Assembly: GCF_016809835.1 (NCBI RefSeq)
Contig: NZ_JAFBIL020000003.1
Span: forward strand, 186,001-250,000
Reading direction: 5' to 3'
DNA: 64,000 bases
Source: Massilia soli
GTDB lineage: Bacteria; Pseudomonadota; Gammaproteobacteria; Burkholderiales; Burkholderiaceae_D
Part shown: piece after piece, positions 1 to 11,627 of the stretch
Position numbering within the stretch: the stretch's first letter is position 1
How the letters are laid out: each line of letters opens with the position of its first letter
Translations under genes and position numbers: made by a program
Notes under the pieces: model-generated
What the model was told of the DNA's origin: nothing
The model's database searches: none
Seen by the model: only the letters and a program-made list of their open reading frames with translations

Positions 1-2
1 AG

Positions 3-647
3 GTGTTGCTGATGGGCGGCATCGTGGAAACCCAGTTCCAGGAAGCGATGCACTGCTTCCGCGCCAGCAATGTCGAGCGGGCAGACCACGTGATCGCCGA
101 AGACAACACGGTCAACCAGCTGGAAGTGTCGCTCGACGACGCCTGCAGCCACCTGATCGTCAAGCGCCAGCCCACCGCCAACGACCTGCGCACGGTGATG
201 GCGACGATCAAGGTCATCACCGACCTCGAGCGCATCGGCGACGAAGCGACCAAGATCGCGCGCACCTCGAAAAGCCTGCATGCGCGCGGCGCGATCGCGC
301 TGAACCATTACGACATGGTGCGCAACATCGCCACCGCCACCGGCGACATGCTGCACGACTCGCTCGACGCGTTCGCGCGCCTCGACGGTAAGCAGGCGCT
401 GCAGCTGATCGCGCGCGACGAAGTGGTCGACCACGAGTTCCGTTCGATCATGCGCAACCTGATCACCTTCATGATGGAAGACCCGCGCACGATTTCGTCG
501 GCGCTGGACACCTTGTGGGTGGCCAAGGCGATCGAGCGGATTGGCGACCATGCCAAGAACATCGCCGAATATGTCATTTATGTCGTCGAAGGCAAGGACA
601 TCCGCCACACCAAGCCAGCCGCTCCGAGCGCCGACCAACCAGCGTGA
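3..647 (+). CDS. phoU: Phosphate signalling protein PhoU (5' end outside window)
   Basis: Negative modulator linking the Pst phosphate transporter to the PhoR/PhoB two-component system at the cytoplasmic face of the membrane. The frame is open to the left edge, so about 20 N-terminal residues are missing. The visible 214 residues show the two repeated three-helix PhoU units, with the characteristic ATIKVITDLERIGDEATKIA block and its second-repeat counterpart VAKAIERIGDHAKNIAEYVI, whose acidic residues bind metal. It lies 7 bases upstream of phoB and the genes are surely co-transcribed. The C-terminal tail is short and low-complexity. Confidence 0.95.
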   Translation: MLLMGGIVETQFQEAMHCFRASNVERADHVIAEDNTVNQLEVSLDDACSHLIVKRQPTANDLRTVMATIKVITDLERIGDEATKIARTSKSLHARGAIALNHYDMVRNIATATGDMLHDSLDAFARLDGKQALQLIARDEVVDHEFRSIMRNLITFMMEDPRTISSALDTLWVAKAIERIGDHAKNIAEYVIYVVEGKDIRHTKPAAPSADQPA

Positions 648-654
648 CCGCGTC

Positions 655-1344
655 ATGGCAGCCGATAAAACCACTGTACTGATTGTAGAAGACGAACCGG
701 CCATCATCGAACTGGTCACCTTTTCGCTGCGCGAAGCCGGCTGGAACGTCTGCTCGGTACAGAACTGCGCGGCGGCCTGGGAATTCATCCAGAACCGCAC
801 GCCGCAGCTGATCTTGCTGGACTGGATGCTGCCCGACCAGACCGGCCTGCGCCTGCTGTCGCGGATCCGCTCGGACCGCGACTTCAAGGACATTCCGGTC
901 ATCATGCTGACGGCCAAGAGCATGGAAGAAGACAAGCTGGCGGGCCTGGACACCGGCGCCGACGACTATGTCACCAAGCCGTTCTCGCCGAAAGAGCTGC
1001 TGGCGCGCGCGCGCGCGCTGCTGCGCCGCAAGAGCCCGGAACATGCGCAGGAAGTCATGTCGGCCGGCGCGGTGACGCTCGACCCGGCCAGCTTCACCGT
1101 CGAGATCGACAAGCAGAAGATCGACATCGGCCACGCCGAGTTCAAGCTGCTGAAGTTCTTGATGGCGCACCGCGAACGGGTGTTCTCGCGCAGCCAGCTG
1201 CTCGACAAGGTGTGGGGCGACCATGTCGCCATCGAAGAGCGCACCGTCGACGTCCATGTCCTGCGGCTGCGCAAGGCGCTGAAGGAATCGGAATACCTGA
1301 TCAAGACCATCCGCAGCGTCGGCTACATGCTCTCAGAAAAATAA
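655..1344 (+). CDS. phoB: Phosphate regulon response regulator PhoB
   Basis: OmpR/PhoB-type transcription activator of phosphate-starvation genes, 229 residues. The receiver domain (about 5-120) has the acidic pair E12/D13, the phospho-acceptor D56 in LILLDWMLPD, the conserved T of MLTAK and the K of VTKPF. The winged-helix domain (about 130-227) ends in the typical TVDVHVLRLRKAL and IRSVGYML segments. The longer open frame starting at 541 would overlap phoU, and the ATG at 655 gives the normal family N-terminus. It is followed after 3 bases by phoR, its sensor kinase. Confidence 0.97.
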   Translation: MAADKTTVLIVEDEPAIIELVTFSLREAGWNVCSVQNCAAAWEFIQNRTPQLILLDWMLPDQTGLRLLSRIRSDRDFKDIPVIMLTAKSMEEDKLAGLDTGADDYVTKPFSPKELLARARALLRRKSPEHAQEVMSAGAVTLDPASFTVEIDKQKIDIGHAEFKLLKFLMAHRERVFSRSQLLDKVWGDHVAIEERTVDVHVLRLRKALKESEYLIKTIRSVGYMLSEK

Positions 1345-1347
1345 AAC

Positions 1348-2634
1348 ATGAATCCAAAGCTGCTGTTCTGGATCCCCGCGCTGCTGCGCATGGTGTTTGT
1401 CATGGCTGGCGCCAGCATCATCTGGTGGCTGTTCGGCGCCGCCTACGGGCTCGGCTTCGCGCTGCTGGCGGTGATGGCGATGCTGTTTACCCAGCTGTCC
1501 TACCTGAGCCAGCTGAACGTCTGGCTCGACAATCCGCACAGCTCCAAGCTGCCCGACGGCTGGGGTTCCTGGACTGAAATCTTTTCCCGCCTGTACCGCC
1601 TGCGCCGCGACGACGAGCGCCACCAGGCCGAGCTGACCGAATGGCTGGCGCGCTTCCGCCAGGCCATGCACCTGCTGCCCGACGGCGTCGCCATCATGGA
1701 CGACGTGCTGTTCCTCGAATGGTGCAACCCGGCCGCCGAACGGCACCTGGGACTGACGCTGGAGCGCGACAAGGGCATGCGCGTGACCAACCTGATCCGC
1801 CACCCCGACTTCATCGACTACATCATCCTCGGGCGCTACGAGCAGCCGCTGACCCTGAGCCTGCGCGACCGCAAGCTGATCGTCCAGCTGATTCCGTTTG
1901 AAAACCGGCGCCAGATCCTGGTGACGCACGATGCCACCGAGACCGACCGCATCGAAGAGATGCGCCGCGACTTCATCGCCAACGCCTCGCACGAACTGCG
2001 CACGCCGCTGACGGTGATTGTGGGCTTCCTGGAAATTGCGTCGAGCGGCATGGCGCTCGACCCGGCCACCCGCGAAGCGCACCTCAAGCTGATGACCGAC
2101 CAGGCGCACCGCATGCAGCGCCTGATCGAAGACATGCTGACCTTGTCGCGCCTCGAATCGGTCGACTACCCGCTGCGCAGCGAGCAGGTCGACGTGATGG
2201 CGCTGGTAAACGACGTGGCCGAGGAAGCGCGCGCGCTGTCGGGCGGCAAGCACCAGGTCACCACCAGCGTGGACGGCCCGGGCGTGATGGGCAGCGCGGA
2301 AGAGCTGCGTTCGGCGTTTGGCAACCTGGCCTCGAATGCGGTGCGCTACACGCCGGAGGGCGGCACCATTCACATCTCCTGGAGCAATGATGGCGCCGGC
2401 CCGCAGTTTGCCGTCACCGATACCGGCATCGGCATCGACCAGCAGCACATCGCGCGCCTGACCGAGCGCTTCTACCGGGTCGACAAGAGCCGGTCGCGCG
2501 AAACCCAGGGCACCGGTCTGGGGCTGGCGATCGTCAAGCACGTGCTGCTGCGCCATGGCGGCAACCTGTCGATCAAGTCGGCGGCGGGCAAGGGCAGCAG
2601 CTTTATCGTGTCGCTGCCGGGGCCGGCGGCTTAA
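1348..2634 (+). CDS. phoR: Phosphate regulon sensor histidine kinase PhoR
   Basis: Membrane-bound sensor kinase for PhoB, 428 residues. Two adjacent hydrophobic N-terminal segments (about 7-50) form the short membrane anchor typical of PhoR, followed by a DUF3329/PAS-like region (about 90-200, containing the LPDGVAIMDD start of a PAS fold). The H-box NASHELRTPLT carries the phosphorylated histidine H215. The ATPase domain has the N-box (FGNLASNAVRYTP), G1 (DTGIGID) and G2 (GTGLGLAIVKH) motifs. Its stop codon overlaps the stop of the convergent downstream gene by 4 bases. Confidence 0.96.
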   Translation: MNPKLLFWIPALLRMVFVMAGASIIWWLFGAAYGLGFALLAVMAMLFTQLSYLSQLNVWLDNPHSSKLPDGWGSWTEIFSRLYRLRRDDERHQAELTEWLARFRQAMHLLPDGVAIMDDVLFLEWCNPAAERHLGLTLERDKGMRVTNLIRHPDFIDYIILGRYEQPLTLSLRDRKLIVQLIPFENRRQILVTHDATETDRIEEMRRDFIANASHELRTPLTVIVGFLEIASSGMALDPATREAHLKLMTDQAHRMQRLIEDMLTLSRLESVDYPLRSEQVDVMALVNDVAEEARALSGGKHQVTTSVDGPGVMGSAEELRSAFGNLASNAVRYTPEGGTIHISWSNDGAGPQFAVTDTGIGIDQQHIARLTERFYRVDKSRSRETQGTGLGLAIVKHVLLRHGGNLSIKSAAGKGSSFIVSLPGPAA

Positions 2635-3221
2635 ATGCCTGCGGGGCGCGCGCTGCCGGGCGCGGCGCGGCCCGGCATCAGGAACACCGCGATGGCGAAC
2701 GCCACCTCGATGGCCCCGCCGGCCAGCGCGCCGGCGGCTGGCGACGCGCCCATGGCAAACAAGGGGTAGGCCGCCGCACCCAGCGCGATGCCGATGGCCC
2801 AGTAGATGCGCATGCCGTACAGCGTGGCGAAGGTCATGTAGCGCCCGCCAATGATCAGCAGCACGGCCGGGAAAAACCATTCGATCCGCAGCATCGACAC
2901 GCCGTAGGCCAATACCAGGCACATGATCATCCAGAAGGTGGACGCCATCGCCAGCGAGGCCAGCGGATTGGCGGGATGGTGCTTGCCGCTGCGGCCAAGC
3001 AGCTTGTTGAGCAGCACCGCGGCAGGATGGATGAACATGCCGCCGATCAGCAGGGTCCACACCGCATGCTTGGCGGACAGGTTCAGCGCGACCATGCCGG
3101 CGATCAGCCACACCAGTCCCGAGCAGACGATGCCGGGTGCGCCGTCGTAGTACGCGATGCGCATGTCCAGCTGGGCATCGGCGATGGTGGTTGGCGTGAT
3201 GCTCAGTGGGGCAGGTGTCAT
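2631..3221 (-). CDS. Multi-pass membrane protein resembling DUF7010
   Basis: Integral membrane protein of unknown function, 196 residues with about six hydrophobic segments and a conserved-looking N-terminus (DAQLDMRIAYYDGAPG) plus the motif FPAVLLIIGGRYMTFATLYG. I recall this arrangement from DUF7010 proteins but could not check it. The ATG at 3221 is preferred over upstream starts because it begins just before the recognisable domain. The upstream extension (to 3605) would run antisense through the start of the neighbouring lipoprotein gene. It is convergent with phoR. Confidence 0.7.
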   Translation of the reverse strand: MTPAPLSITPTTIADAQLDMRIAYYDGAPGIVCSGLVWLIAGMVALNLSAKHAVWTLLIGGMFIHPAAVLLNKLLGRSGKHHPANPLASLAMASTFWMIMCLVLAYGVSMLRIEWFFPAVLLIIGGRYMTFATLYGMRIYWAIGIALGAAAYPLFAMGASPAAGALAGGAIEVAFAIAVFLMPGRAAPGSARPAGI

Positions 3222-3363
3222 GATGTGGCCGCTTCGCTGTGTCGTGGTGCGGCCATTCTGCCATCGAGGTATTGTCTTCGCAACAACTTTAACGGGCCAT
3301 GTCCGGTCGCCCCGGCGGCGCATACCAGTTACAATCGCGGTCTCTGTCCTTTCCTGTCTACCT

Positions 3364-4281
3364 ATGTATTCCAAACGCAGTTCCCTGATTGCCCTCGCCT
3401 TGATCCTGGCCGGTTGCGGCAGCACGCCGAAGGCGCCGGTCCAGCCGGCGGCGGCGATCGTGCCGGCCCCGGCGGCCGTTGTCCCTCCCAAGAAAATCCG
3501 GATCGGCCTCGCGCTGGGCGGTGGCGCCGCGCGCGGTTTCGCCCACATCGGCGTGATCAAGGCGCTGGAGGCGCAGGGCATCCAGCCGGAAATCGTGGTC
3601 GGCACCAGCGCCGGCAGCGTGGTCGGCGCGCTGTACGCGTCCGGCCTGAATGGCTTCGCGCTGCAGAAAACGGCGATGGAGATGGACGAGGCGACGATCT
3701 CGGACTGGGCGCTGCCGCTGTTCGGCTCGTCGACGGGCGTGCTGAAAGGCGAAGCGCTGCAGAGCTACGTCAACAAGGCGGTCAAGAACCAGCCGATGGA
3801 AAAGCTCAAGCTGCGCTTCGGCGCGGTCGCCACCGACCTCAAGACCGGTGCGCCGATTCTGTTCCAGCGCGGCAATACCGGACAGGCAGTGCGCGCCTCA
3901 TCGGCGGTGCCGAGCGTGTTCCAGCCAGTAAAGATCGGCACGCGCTCGTTCGTCGACGGCGGCCTGGTTGCGCCGGTGCCGGTGCGCTTCGTGCGCGAGA
4001 TGGGCGCGGACTTCATCATCGCGGTGAACATTTCAACGCAGACCGACGTGCAAGCCACCGTCAGCTCGCTCGACGTGCTGATGCAAACTTTCACCATCAT
4101 GGGACAGCGGCTGAACCATTACGAGCTCAAGGATGCGGACATCGTCATCCAGCCCGCGCTGGGCAAGATGGGCGGCGCCGACTTCAACGGCCGCAACCTG
4201 GCGATCCTGGCGGGCGAGCAAGCCGCCGCCGAGCTGATGCCGCAGATCAAGGCCAAGCTCAAAGCGAAGCAACAGCAATAA
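3364..4281 (+). CDS. Patatin-like phospholipase lipoprotein (RssA family)
   Basis: Predicted lipid acyl hydrolase, 305 residues, anchored as a lipoprotein. The N-terminus MYSKRSSLIALALILAGCGS is a classic lipoprotein signal with a lipobox cysteine. After a Pro/Ala-rich linker comes the patatin domain (about 45-245) with the oxyanion-hole motif GGGAARGF, the nucleophile motif GTSAGS and the DGG motif that supplies the catalytic aspartate. The upstream in-frame extension to 3157 is rejected because it would bury the signal peptide. The substrate is unknown. It sits alone between unrelated genes. Confidence 0.9.
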   Translation: MYSKRSSLIALALILAGCGSTPKAPVQPAAAIVPAPAAVVPPKKIRIGLALGGGAARGFAHIGVIKALEAQGIQPEIVVGTSAGSVVGALYASGLNGFALQKTAMEMDEATISDWALPLFGSSTGVLKGEALQSYVNKAVKNQPMEKLKLRFGAVATDLKTGAPILFQRGNTGQAVRASSAVPSVFQPVKIGTRSFVDGGLVAPVPVRFVREMGADFIIAVNISTQTDVQATVSSLDVLMQTFTIMGQRLNHYELKDADIVIQPALGKMGGADFNGRNLAILAGEQAAAELMPQIKAKLKAKQQQ

Positions 4282-4361
4282 CGGCTATACGTCAAAACTT
4301 ATCGCAGGGCAGGGCGCCAGCCTTAAAATCGGCGCCATCACTCACAGACAAGGACGGCACC

Positions 4362-4769
4362 ATGCAAAGCAAACCCTATTTGACCCTGGACGACGCCAAG
4401 AAGATAGCCGCAGCGGCGGAAGCGGAAGCGGTCGCCAACAAGTGGCCGGTGACGATCGCGATCACGGACGACGGTGGCCACCTGCTGTGGCTGCAGCGCC
4501 TGGACGGCGCCGCGCCGCTGTCGTCGCACATTGCGGCGGCCAAGGCCAGGGTATCGGCGCTGGGGCGTCGCGAGACCAAGATCTACGAAGACATGATCAA
4601 CAACGGCCGCACGGCATTCGGCAGCGCGCCGTTCAGCGAAGGCATGCTGGAAGGCGGCGTCCCGGTGATCGTTGACGGCCACGTGATTGGCGCGGTTGGC
4701 GTCTCGGGCGTCAAATCCCCGGAAGACGCGCAGATCGCAAAAGCCGGCATGGCCGCGCTGACAGCCTAA
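4362..4769 (+). CDS. GlcG/HbpS-like heme-degrading-fold protein (DUF336)
   Basis: Small cytoplasmic protein of 135 residues with the whole GlcG/HbpS fold: the N-terminal LTLDDAKKIAAAAEAEA helix, the strand motif VTIAITDDGGHLLWLQRLDGA, and the Gly-rich EGGVPVIVDGHVIGAVGVSG core followed by the DAQIAKAG helix. Members are variously linked to heme or small-molecule binding, and some sit in glycolate or haloalkane operons. No such partner is visible here, so a specific role cannot be given. A perfect inverted repeat follows 22 bases after the stop. Confidence 0.88.
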   Translation: MQSKPYLTLDDAKKIAAAAEAEAVANKWPVTIAITDDGGHLLWLQRLDGAAPLSSHIAAAKARVSALGRRETKIYEDMINNGRTAFGSAPFSEGMLEGGVPVIVDGHVIGAVGVSGVKSPEDAQIAKAGMAALTA

Positions 4770-4791
4770 GCCGCGCAAAAGCTCCAAAGTC

Positions 4792-4869
4792 AAAAGTTCC
4801 AAAATCGGGGACAGACCACCATTTTAGAATGTTCTAAAATGGTGGTCTGTCCCCGATTTTGGAACTTTT
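4792..4869. repeat. Perfect 38-bp inverted repeat (REP/MITE-like)
   Basis: Two 38-base arms (4792-4829 and 4832-4869) are exact reverse complements separated by only 2 bases. The arms contain the core GGGGACAGACCACC. It lies between the GlcG-like gene and the convergent gene at 4893 and could form a very long hairpin in RNA, so it may also stop transcription from both sides. The perfect symmetry suggests a recently mobilised palindromic element rather than an ordinary terminator. Confidence 0.9.
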
Positions 4870-4892
4870 TGCGTTTTGCTTGGCCGGCCGGC

Positions 4893-5312
4893 TTAGTCGT
4901 GGATTTCGGCGTTTTCGGGCGCGGTGTCGAGCGCGTCGCAGCGCTTGAGCCAGCCCATCAGCGCGTCCATGTCCGTCACCAGGATCTCGCGGCCCTTTAC
5001 AAAACCGACCTGGACCAGGCTGGCGGCGTCGCAGTTGAGCTTGTTGACGGTGGGCGCCAGGTTGACCATCCGGTCGTATGACTTGTAGACCTTGTTTTCC
5101 CACTTGTGCAAGCCATGGTCGTTGAACCTGTTGTTCTCGAAGTAGATCAGGACCGTGCCGTCGAGGTTGCCAAAGCCGACCATGCCCGAGCCGTTCTTCA
5201 TCGCCGCGCGCACCGGCTCGCTCGCGTCAAGGCTCGGTACGAACACCCCCGCGCGACCGCCCGGGTCGGGACGCTCCATCGGCGTGTCCATGCCAAATAC
5301 TGTCGTTGCCAT
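4893..5312 (-). CDS. Conserved-looking hypothetical protein
   Basis: A 139-residue soluble protein I do not recognise. It starts at an ATG with AGGA seven bases upstream. Sequence landmarks are a Pro-rich N-terminus (MDTPMERPDPGG), a GMVGFGNLDGTVLIYFENN strand-rich core and an acidic C-terminus. No signal peptide, membrane segment or cofactor motif is visible. It is divergent from carA and convergent with the GlcG-like gene. Codon and base use match the neighbours, so I regard it as real. Confidence 0.65.
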   Translation of the reverse strand: MATTVFGMDTPMERPDPGGRAGVFVPSLDASEPVRAAMKNGSGMVGFGNLDGTVLIYFENNRFNDHGLHKWENKVYKSYDRMVNLAPTVNKLNCDAASLVQVGFVKGREILVTDMDALMGWLKRCDALDTAPENAEIHD

Positions 5313-5424
5313 TTTTATTCCTGAGTTTTCGAGGTTGCGCCAGGCGCCAAGTGCGCTAATGTAGAGAAGCGCGGTGCCGCTGTCCAGAGGCGGAAAAATT
5401 CGCCATCAATTCGCCAAGGGGCGA

Positions 5425-5453
5425 TTGCCGAGAGGGTCGCTTTGCGCTATAAT
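5425..5453 (+). promoter_or_regulatory. Sigma70-type promoter of carAB
   Basis: TTGCCG at 5425-5430 and a perfect TATAAT at 5448-5453, separated by 17 bases. This is the best promoter match upstream of carA and would start transcription near 5460, leaving a leader of roughly 140 bases. Confidence 0.7.
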
Positions 5454-5480
5454 TCGGAGGTTTAGCCATTCATTACATCT

Positions 5481-5583
5481 ACCGTAGCGACTACCACACA
5501 TCCCTCATTCAACATGACCCCATCCCTCGAGCTGAAATGCTCGGGATCGCAGGGTCGTCGGTCTGACGTGGCGCAGCTACGGT
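5481..5583 (+). promoter_or_regulatory. Structured 5' leader of carAB
   Basis: The untranslated leader contains a long-range pair ACCGTAGC (5481-5488) with GCTACGGT (5576-5583). The second arm ends 9 bases before the AGGAG ribosome-binding site of carA. Between them is a local hairpin built from ATCCC..GAGC (5522-5532) and GCTCGGGAT (5539-5547). Such pairing could modulate translation, but no named riboswitch is recognised. Confidence 0.4.
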
Positions 5584-5603
5584 AACTTTATCAGGAGTTG
5601 CCC

Positions 5604-6767
5604 TTGCCGCCATTTTTTTCTGGCCCCGCCGTTCCAGCCATCCTGGCCCTCGCAGACGGGACAATATTCAAAGGTTTTTCCATCGGCGCCGCCGGCCATA
5701 CAACCGGTGAGGTGGTCTTCAATACCGCCATGACCGGCTATCAGGAAATCCTCACCGATCCGAGCTATTCGCGACAGATCGTTACCCTGACTTATCCTCA
5801 CATCGGAAACACCGGCGTCAACCTCGAAGACGTCGAGGCCAGCAAGGTGCACGCGGCTGGCCTGATCATCCGCGACCTGCCGCTGATGGCGTCCAATTTC
5901 CGTTCTACCCAGTCGCTGTCGGACTACCTGAAGGCCGAAGGCATCGTCGCCATCGCCGGCATCGATACCCGCAAGCTGACGCGCATCCTGCGCGAAAAGG
6001 GCGCGCAGGGCGGCGCCATCCTGGTCGGTAACCAGGGCGTCGAGCCGAAAGAGGCGCAGGCGCTGGAGCTGGCACGCTCCTTCCCTGGCCTGGCCGGCAT
6101 GGACCTGGCCAAGGTGGTCTCCACCACCAAGGCCTACGAGTTCACCGAAACCGAGTGGACCCTCGGCGAAGGCTACGGCCAGCTGACCGATCCCAAATTC
6201 CACGTGGTCGCCTTCGACTACGGCGTCAAGAAGAACATCCTGCGCATGCTGACCGAGCGCGGTTGCAAGGTGACGGTACTGCCGGCACAAGCGACTGCCG
6301 CCGACGCGCTGGCGCTGAACCCGGACGGCATCTTCCTGGCCAACGGCCCGGGCGACCCGGAGCCGTGCGACTACGCGATCGCGGCCTCGAAAGAGCTGAT
6401 CGAGCGCGGCATCCCGACCTTCGGCATCTGCCTGGGTCACCAGATCATGGCGCTCGCTTCCGGCGCCAAGACCCTGAAGATGAAGTTCGGCCACCACGGC
6501 GCCAACCATCCGGTGCAGGACCTCGATTCGAAGAAGGTGATGATCACCTCGCAGAACCACGGCTTCGCGGTCGATGCCGATACCTTGCCGGCCAACTGCC
6601 GCGTCACCCACGTGTCGCTGTTCGACGGTTCGCTGCAGGGCTTCGCCCGTACCGACAAGCCGGCGTTCTGCTTCCAGGGCCACCCTGAGGCATCGCCAGG
6701 ACCGAACGACGTGAGTTACCTGTTTGACCGCTTCATCAGCCTGATGCAAGCCGCGGAGAAAAAATAA
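5604..6767 (+). CDS. carA: Carbamoyl-phosphate synthase small (glutaminase) subunit
   Basis: Supplies ammonia from glutamine to CarB for carbamoyl phosphate, the precursor of arginine and pyrimidines. The N-terminal CPSase small-chain domain (about 5-150) includes the [17 protein letters not shown] block. The C-terminal class I glutamine amidotransferase domain has the nucleophile Cys near residue 276 (GICLGHQ) and the His/Glu pair in HPEASPGP. Two in-frame TTG codons exist: AGGAG (5593-5597) abuts the one at 5598 but is 6 bases from the one at 5604, so I chose the latter. carB starts one base after its stop. Confidence 0.95.
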   Translation: MPPFFSGPAVPAILALADGTIFKGFSIGAAGHTTGEVVFNTAMTGYQEILTDPSYSRQIVTLTYPHIGNTGVNLEDVEASKVHAAGLIIRDLPLMASNFRSTQSLSDYLKAEGIVAIAGIDTRKLTRILREKGAQGGAILVGNQGVEPKEAQALELARSFPGLAGMDLAKVVSTTKAYEFTETEWTLGEGYGQLTDPKFHVVAFDYGVKKNILRMLTERGCKVTVLPAQATAADALALNPDGIFLANGPGDPEPCDYAIAASKELIERGIPTFGICLGHQIMALASGAKTLKMKFGHHGANHPVQDLDSKKVMITSQNHGFAVDADTLPANCRVTHVSLFDGSLQGFARTDKPAFCFQGHPEASPGPNDVSYLFDRFISLMQAAEKK

Positions 6768-6768
6768 C

Positions 6769-9999
<3,231 letters not shown>

Positions 10000-10017
10000 G
10001 CAGCAAGCAGTACCACT

Positions 10018-10064
10018 AACCACAGAGCTCGTGAGGCTTTTGTCTCTCGGGCTCTGTGGTTTTC
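10018..10064 (+). terminator. Rho-independent terminator after carB
   Basis: The stem pairs AACCACAGAGC (10018-10028) with GCTCTGTGGTT (10051-10061), has additional internal pairing, and is followed by a T-rich stretch. It separates carAB from greA, although greA is only 27 bases downstream and may rely on read-through or its own promoter. Confidence 0.8.
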
Positions 10065-10090
10065 ACTTTCTAGCTGATACCGAATACGAC

Positions 10091-10570
10091 ATGAACAACA
10101 CTGTTCCACTTACCAAATACGGCGCCGAGCTGCTCAAGGACGAACTTCACCAGTTGAAGACCAAGGAGCGCCGCATTGTGATTGAAGCGATCGCCGAAGC
10201 GCGCTCGCACGGCGACCTGTCCGAGAACGCTGAATACGACGCGGCGAAAGAGCGCCAGGCGTTCGTCGAAGGCCGCATCGCGGAACTGGAAGGCAAACTG
10301 AGTTCGGCCCAGATCATCGACCCGGCCAGCCTCGACGCCGAAGGGCGCGTGGTGTTCGCCTCCACCGTCGACCTGGAAGACCTGGAAAACGGCCTGAAGG
10401 TCACCTACCAGATCGTTGGCATGGACGAGGCGGACCTGAAGCTGAACAAGATTTCGGTGACCTCGCCGATCTCGCGCGCGCTGATCGGCAAGTACGCCGG
10501 CGACGTGGTCGAGGTGCAGGCGCCGTCGGGCCCGCGCGAATACGAAATCCTCGAAGTCAAGTACATCTGA
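10091..10570 (+). CDS. greA: Transcription elongation factor GreA
   Basis: Rescues backtracked RNA polymerase by stimulating transcript cleavage in the secondary channel. The 159-residue protein has the N-terminal coiled coil (to about 80) with the acidic tip in LSENAEYDAAKERQAFVEGRI and the C-terminal FKBP-like domain ending in YEILEVKYI. The upstream in-frame extension overlaps the terminator and is rejected. The ATG at 10091 yields the standard start MNNTVPLTKYGAELLK. Its stop overlaps the next start (TGATG). Confidence 0.97.
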   Translation: MNNTVPLTKYGAELLKDELHQLKTKERRIVIEAIAEARSHGDLSENAEYDAAKERQAFVEGRIAELEGKLSSAQIIDPASLDAEGRVVFASTVDLEDLENGLKVTYQIVGMDEADLKLNKISVTSPISRALIGKYAGDVVEVQAPSGPREYEILEVKYI

Positions 10571-11016
10571 TGCTGACGCGCCTGCGCCTGCTGGTCGCCG
10601 CGCTGTGGGCGGGCAGCCTGTGGACGGTCGGCTACCTGGTGGCGCCGATTCTGTCGAACACGCTGCCGGACCGCAAAATGTTCGGCAATATCGCAGCGGG
10701 CATTTTCCGCGGCGAGGCGTGGCTGACGGTGGCCTGCGCGCTGGCGATGTTTGTGCTGGTGATGCTGGCCACGGATCTTGACGCCAGGCGCAAGCGCACC
10801 TTGAACCTGATCGTGGGCGGCATGCTGGCTTGCACGGTCATTGGCTACTTCGGCATGCAGCCGGTGATGGCGATGCTGCGCGAGTCGGCGGGCGCGCAGG
10901 GCGTGATGGACTCGGACTTGCGGATGAAGTTCGGCATCGTGCACGGCGTGGCCGCGCTGATTTACCTGGTGCAGAGTGTGCTGGGTGTGACGCTGGTGCT
11001 GAAATCTAAAACGTAG
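10570..11016 (+). CDS. DUF4149 membrane protein
   Basis: Small inner-membrane protein (148 residues) with four hydrophobic segments, at about 5-25, 50-68, 77-95 and 120-143. The wording AALWAGSLWTVGYLVAPILF-like at the start (…VAPILSNTLPD) and the conserved DLRMKFGIVHGVA segment fit DUF4149, a family often found next to greA in Betaproteobacteria. It is translationally coupled to greA through a one-base stop/start overlap. The function is unknown. Its stop codon lies inside the left arm of an inverted repeat. Confidence 0.85.
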   Translation: MLTRLRLLVAALWAGSLWTVGYLVAPILSNTLPDRKMFGNIAAGIFRGEAWLTVACALAMFVLVMLATDLDARRKRTLNLIVGGMLACTVIGYFGMQPVMAMLRESAGAQGVMDSDLRMKFGIVHGVAALIYLVQSVLGVTLVLKSKT

Positions 11017-11098
11017 GGCGGATAAGCGAAAGCGCATCCGCCGGATTCGCGCCACGCTGACGCCAACCCGGCGGATGCGCCTTCGGCTTATCCGCCCT
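11015..11098. repeat. Imperfect inverted repeat between convergent genes (REP-like, likely bidirectional terminator)
   Basis: The left arm (11015-11044) and right arm (11068-11098) are about 30 bases each and reverse-complementary except around a short GAAAGCG/CCTTCGG stretch. Both carry AGGGCGGATAAGC-type ends. It overlaps the final stop bases of the DUF4149 gene and lies 23 bases from the end of yhbY. The repeat core GGCGGATGCGC looks like a dispersed intergenic palindrome. Confidence 0.85.
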
Positions 11099-11121
11099 GC
11101 AAAACCAGTAAAGGTTCGGGT

Positions 11122-11586
11122 TTAACCCAGACTCTTCTTGGAACTGGTCTGACGCGGCTTGGCGCGCTTGATGTTGCCGCCGGCCGTGACCCGCTCATTA
11201 CCCTTGATCATGACCTTGGTCACGCTTGGGCGCTTGGTGCCGCTGGCGCTGGCCTTGACGATGGTGACTTCGCGCATGCCTTTGCCGGCTTTGGAGCTGC
11301 GCTCCTTGACGGTTTCGACTTTCGGGCGGTAGAGCACCAGCAGCTTGCCGATGTGCTGGACCGGCGCTGCGTCGAGTTCTTCGCAGATGGTGTCGTAAAT
11401 GGTGACGCGCGCTTCACGGTCGTCGCCGAACACACGCACCTTGATCAGGCCGTGCGAATCGAGGCTGGCCGCGATTTCTTTCATCACTGCCGGAGTCAGG
11501 CCGGCTTCGCCGATGATCACAACAGGCTTCAGTCCGTGGGCTTCGGCGCGCAGTGCGCTGCGCTCGACGGGGGTAAGTTTTTGCAT
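11122..11586 (-). CDS. yhbY: YhbY-family RNA-binding protein (CRM domain)
   Basis: Ribosome-assembly-associated RNA-binding protein. The CRM domain occupies residues 1-97 and contains the family-defining loop VVIIGEAGLTPAVMKEIAAS and the basic RVFGDDREARV region. This copy is 154 residues, longer than the roughly 97-residue E. coli form, because of a Lys/Arg-rich C-terminal tail that probably adds RNA contacts. It is divergent from rlmE with about 40 bases between the starts, the usual arrangement for these two ribosome-related genes. Confidence 0.92.
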   Translation of the reverse strand: MQKLTPVERSALRAEAHGLKPVVIIGEAGLTPAVMKEIAASLDSHGLIKVRVFGDDREARVTIYDTICEELDAAPVQHIGKLLVLYRPKVETVKERSSKAGKGMREVTIVKASASGTKRPSVTKVMIKGNERVTAGGNIKRAKPRQTSSKKSLG

Positions 11587-11627
11587 AATATTTTAAGATA
11601 ATCCTTTAAAAGCAGTATTCTACGCGA

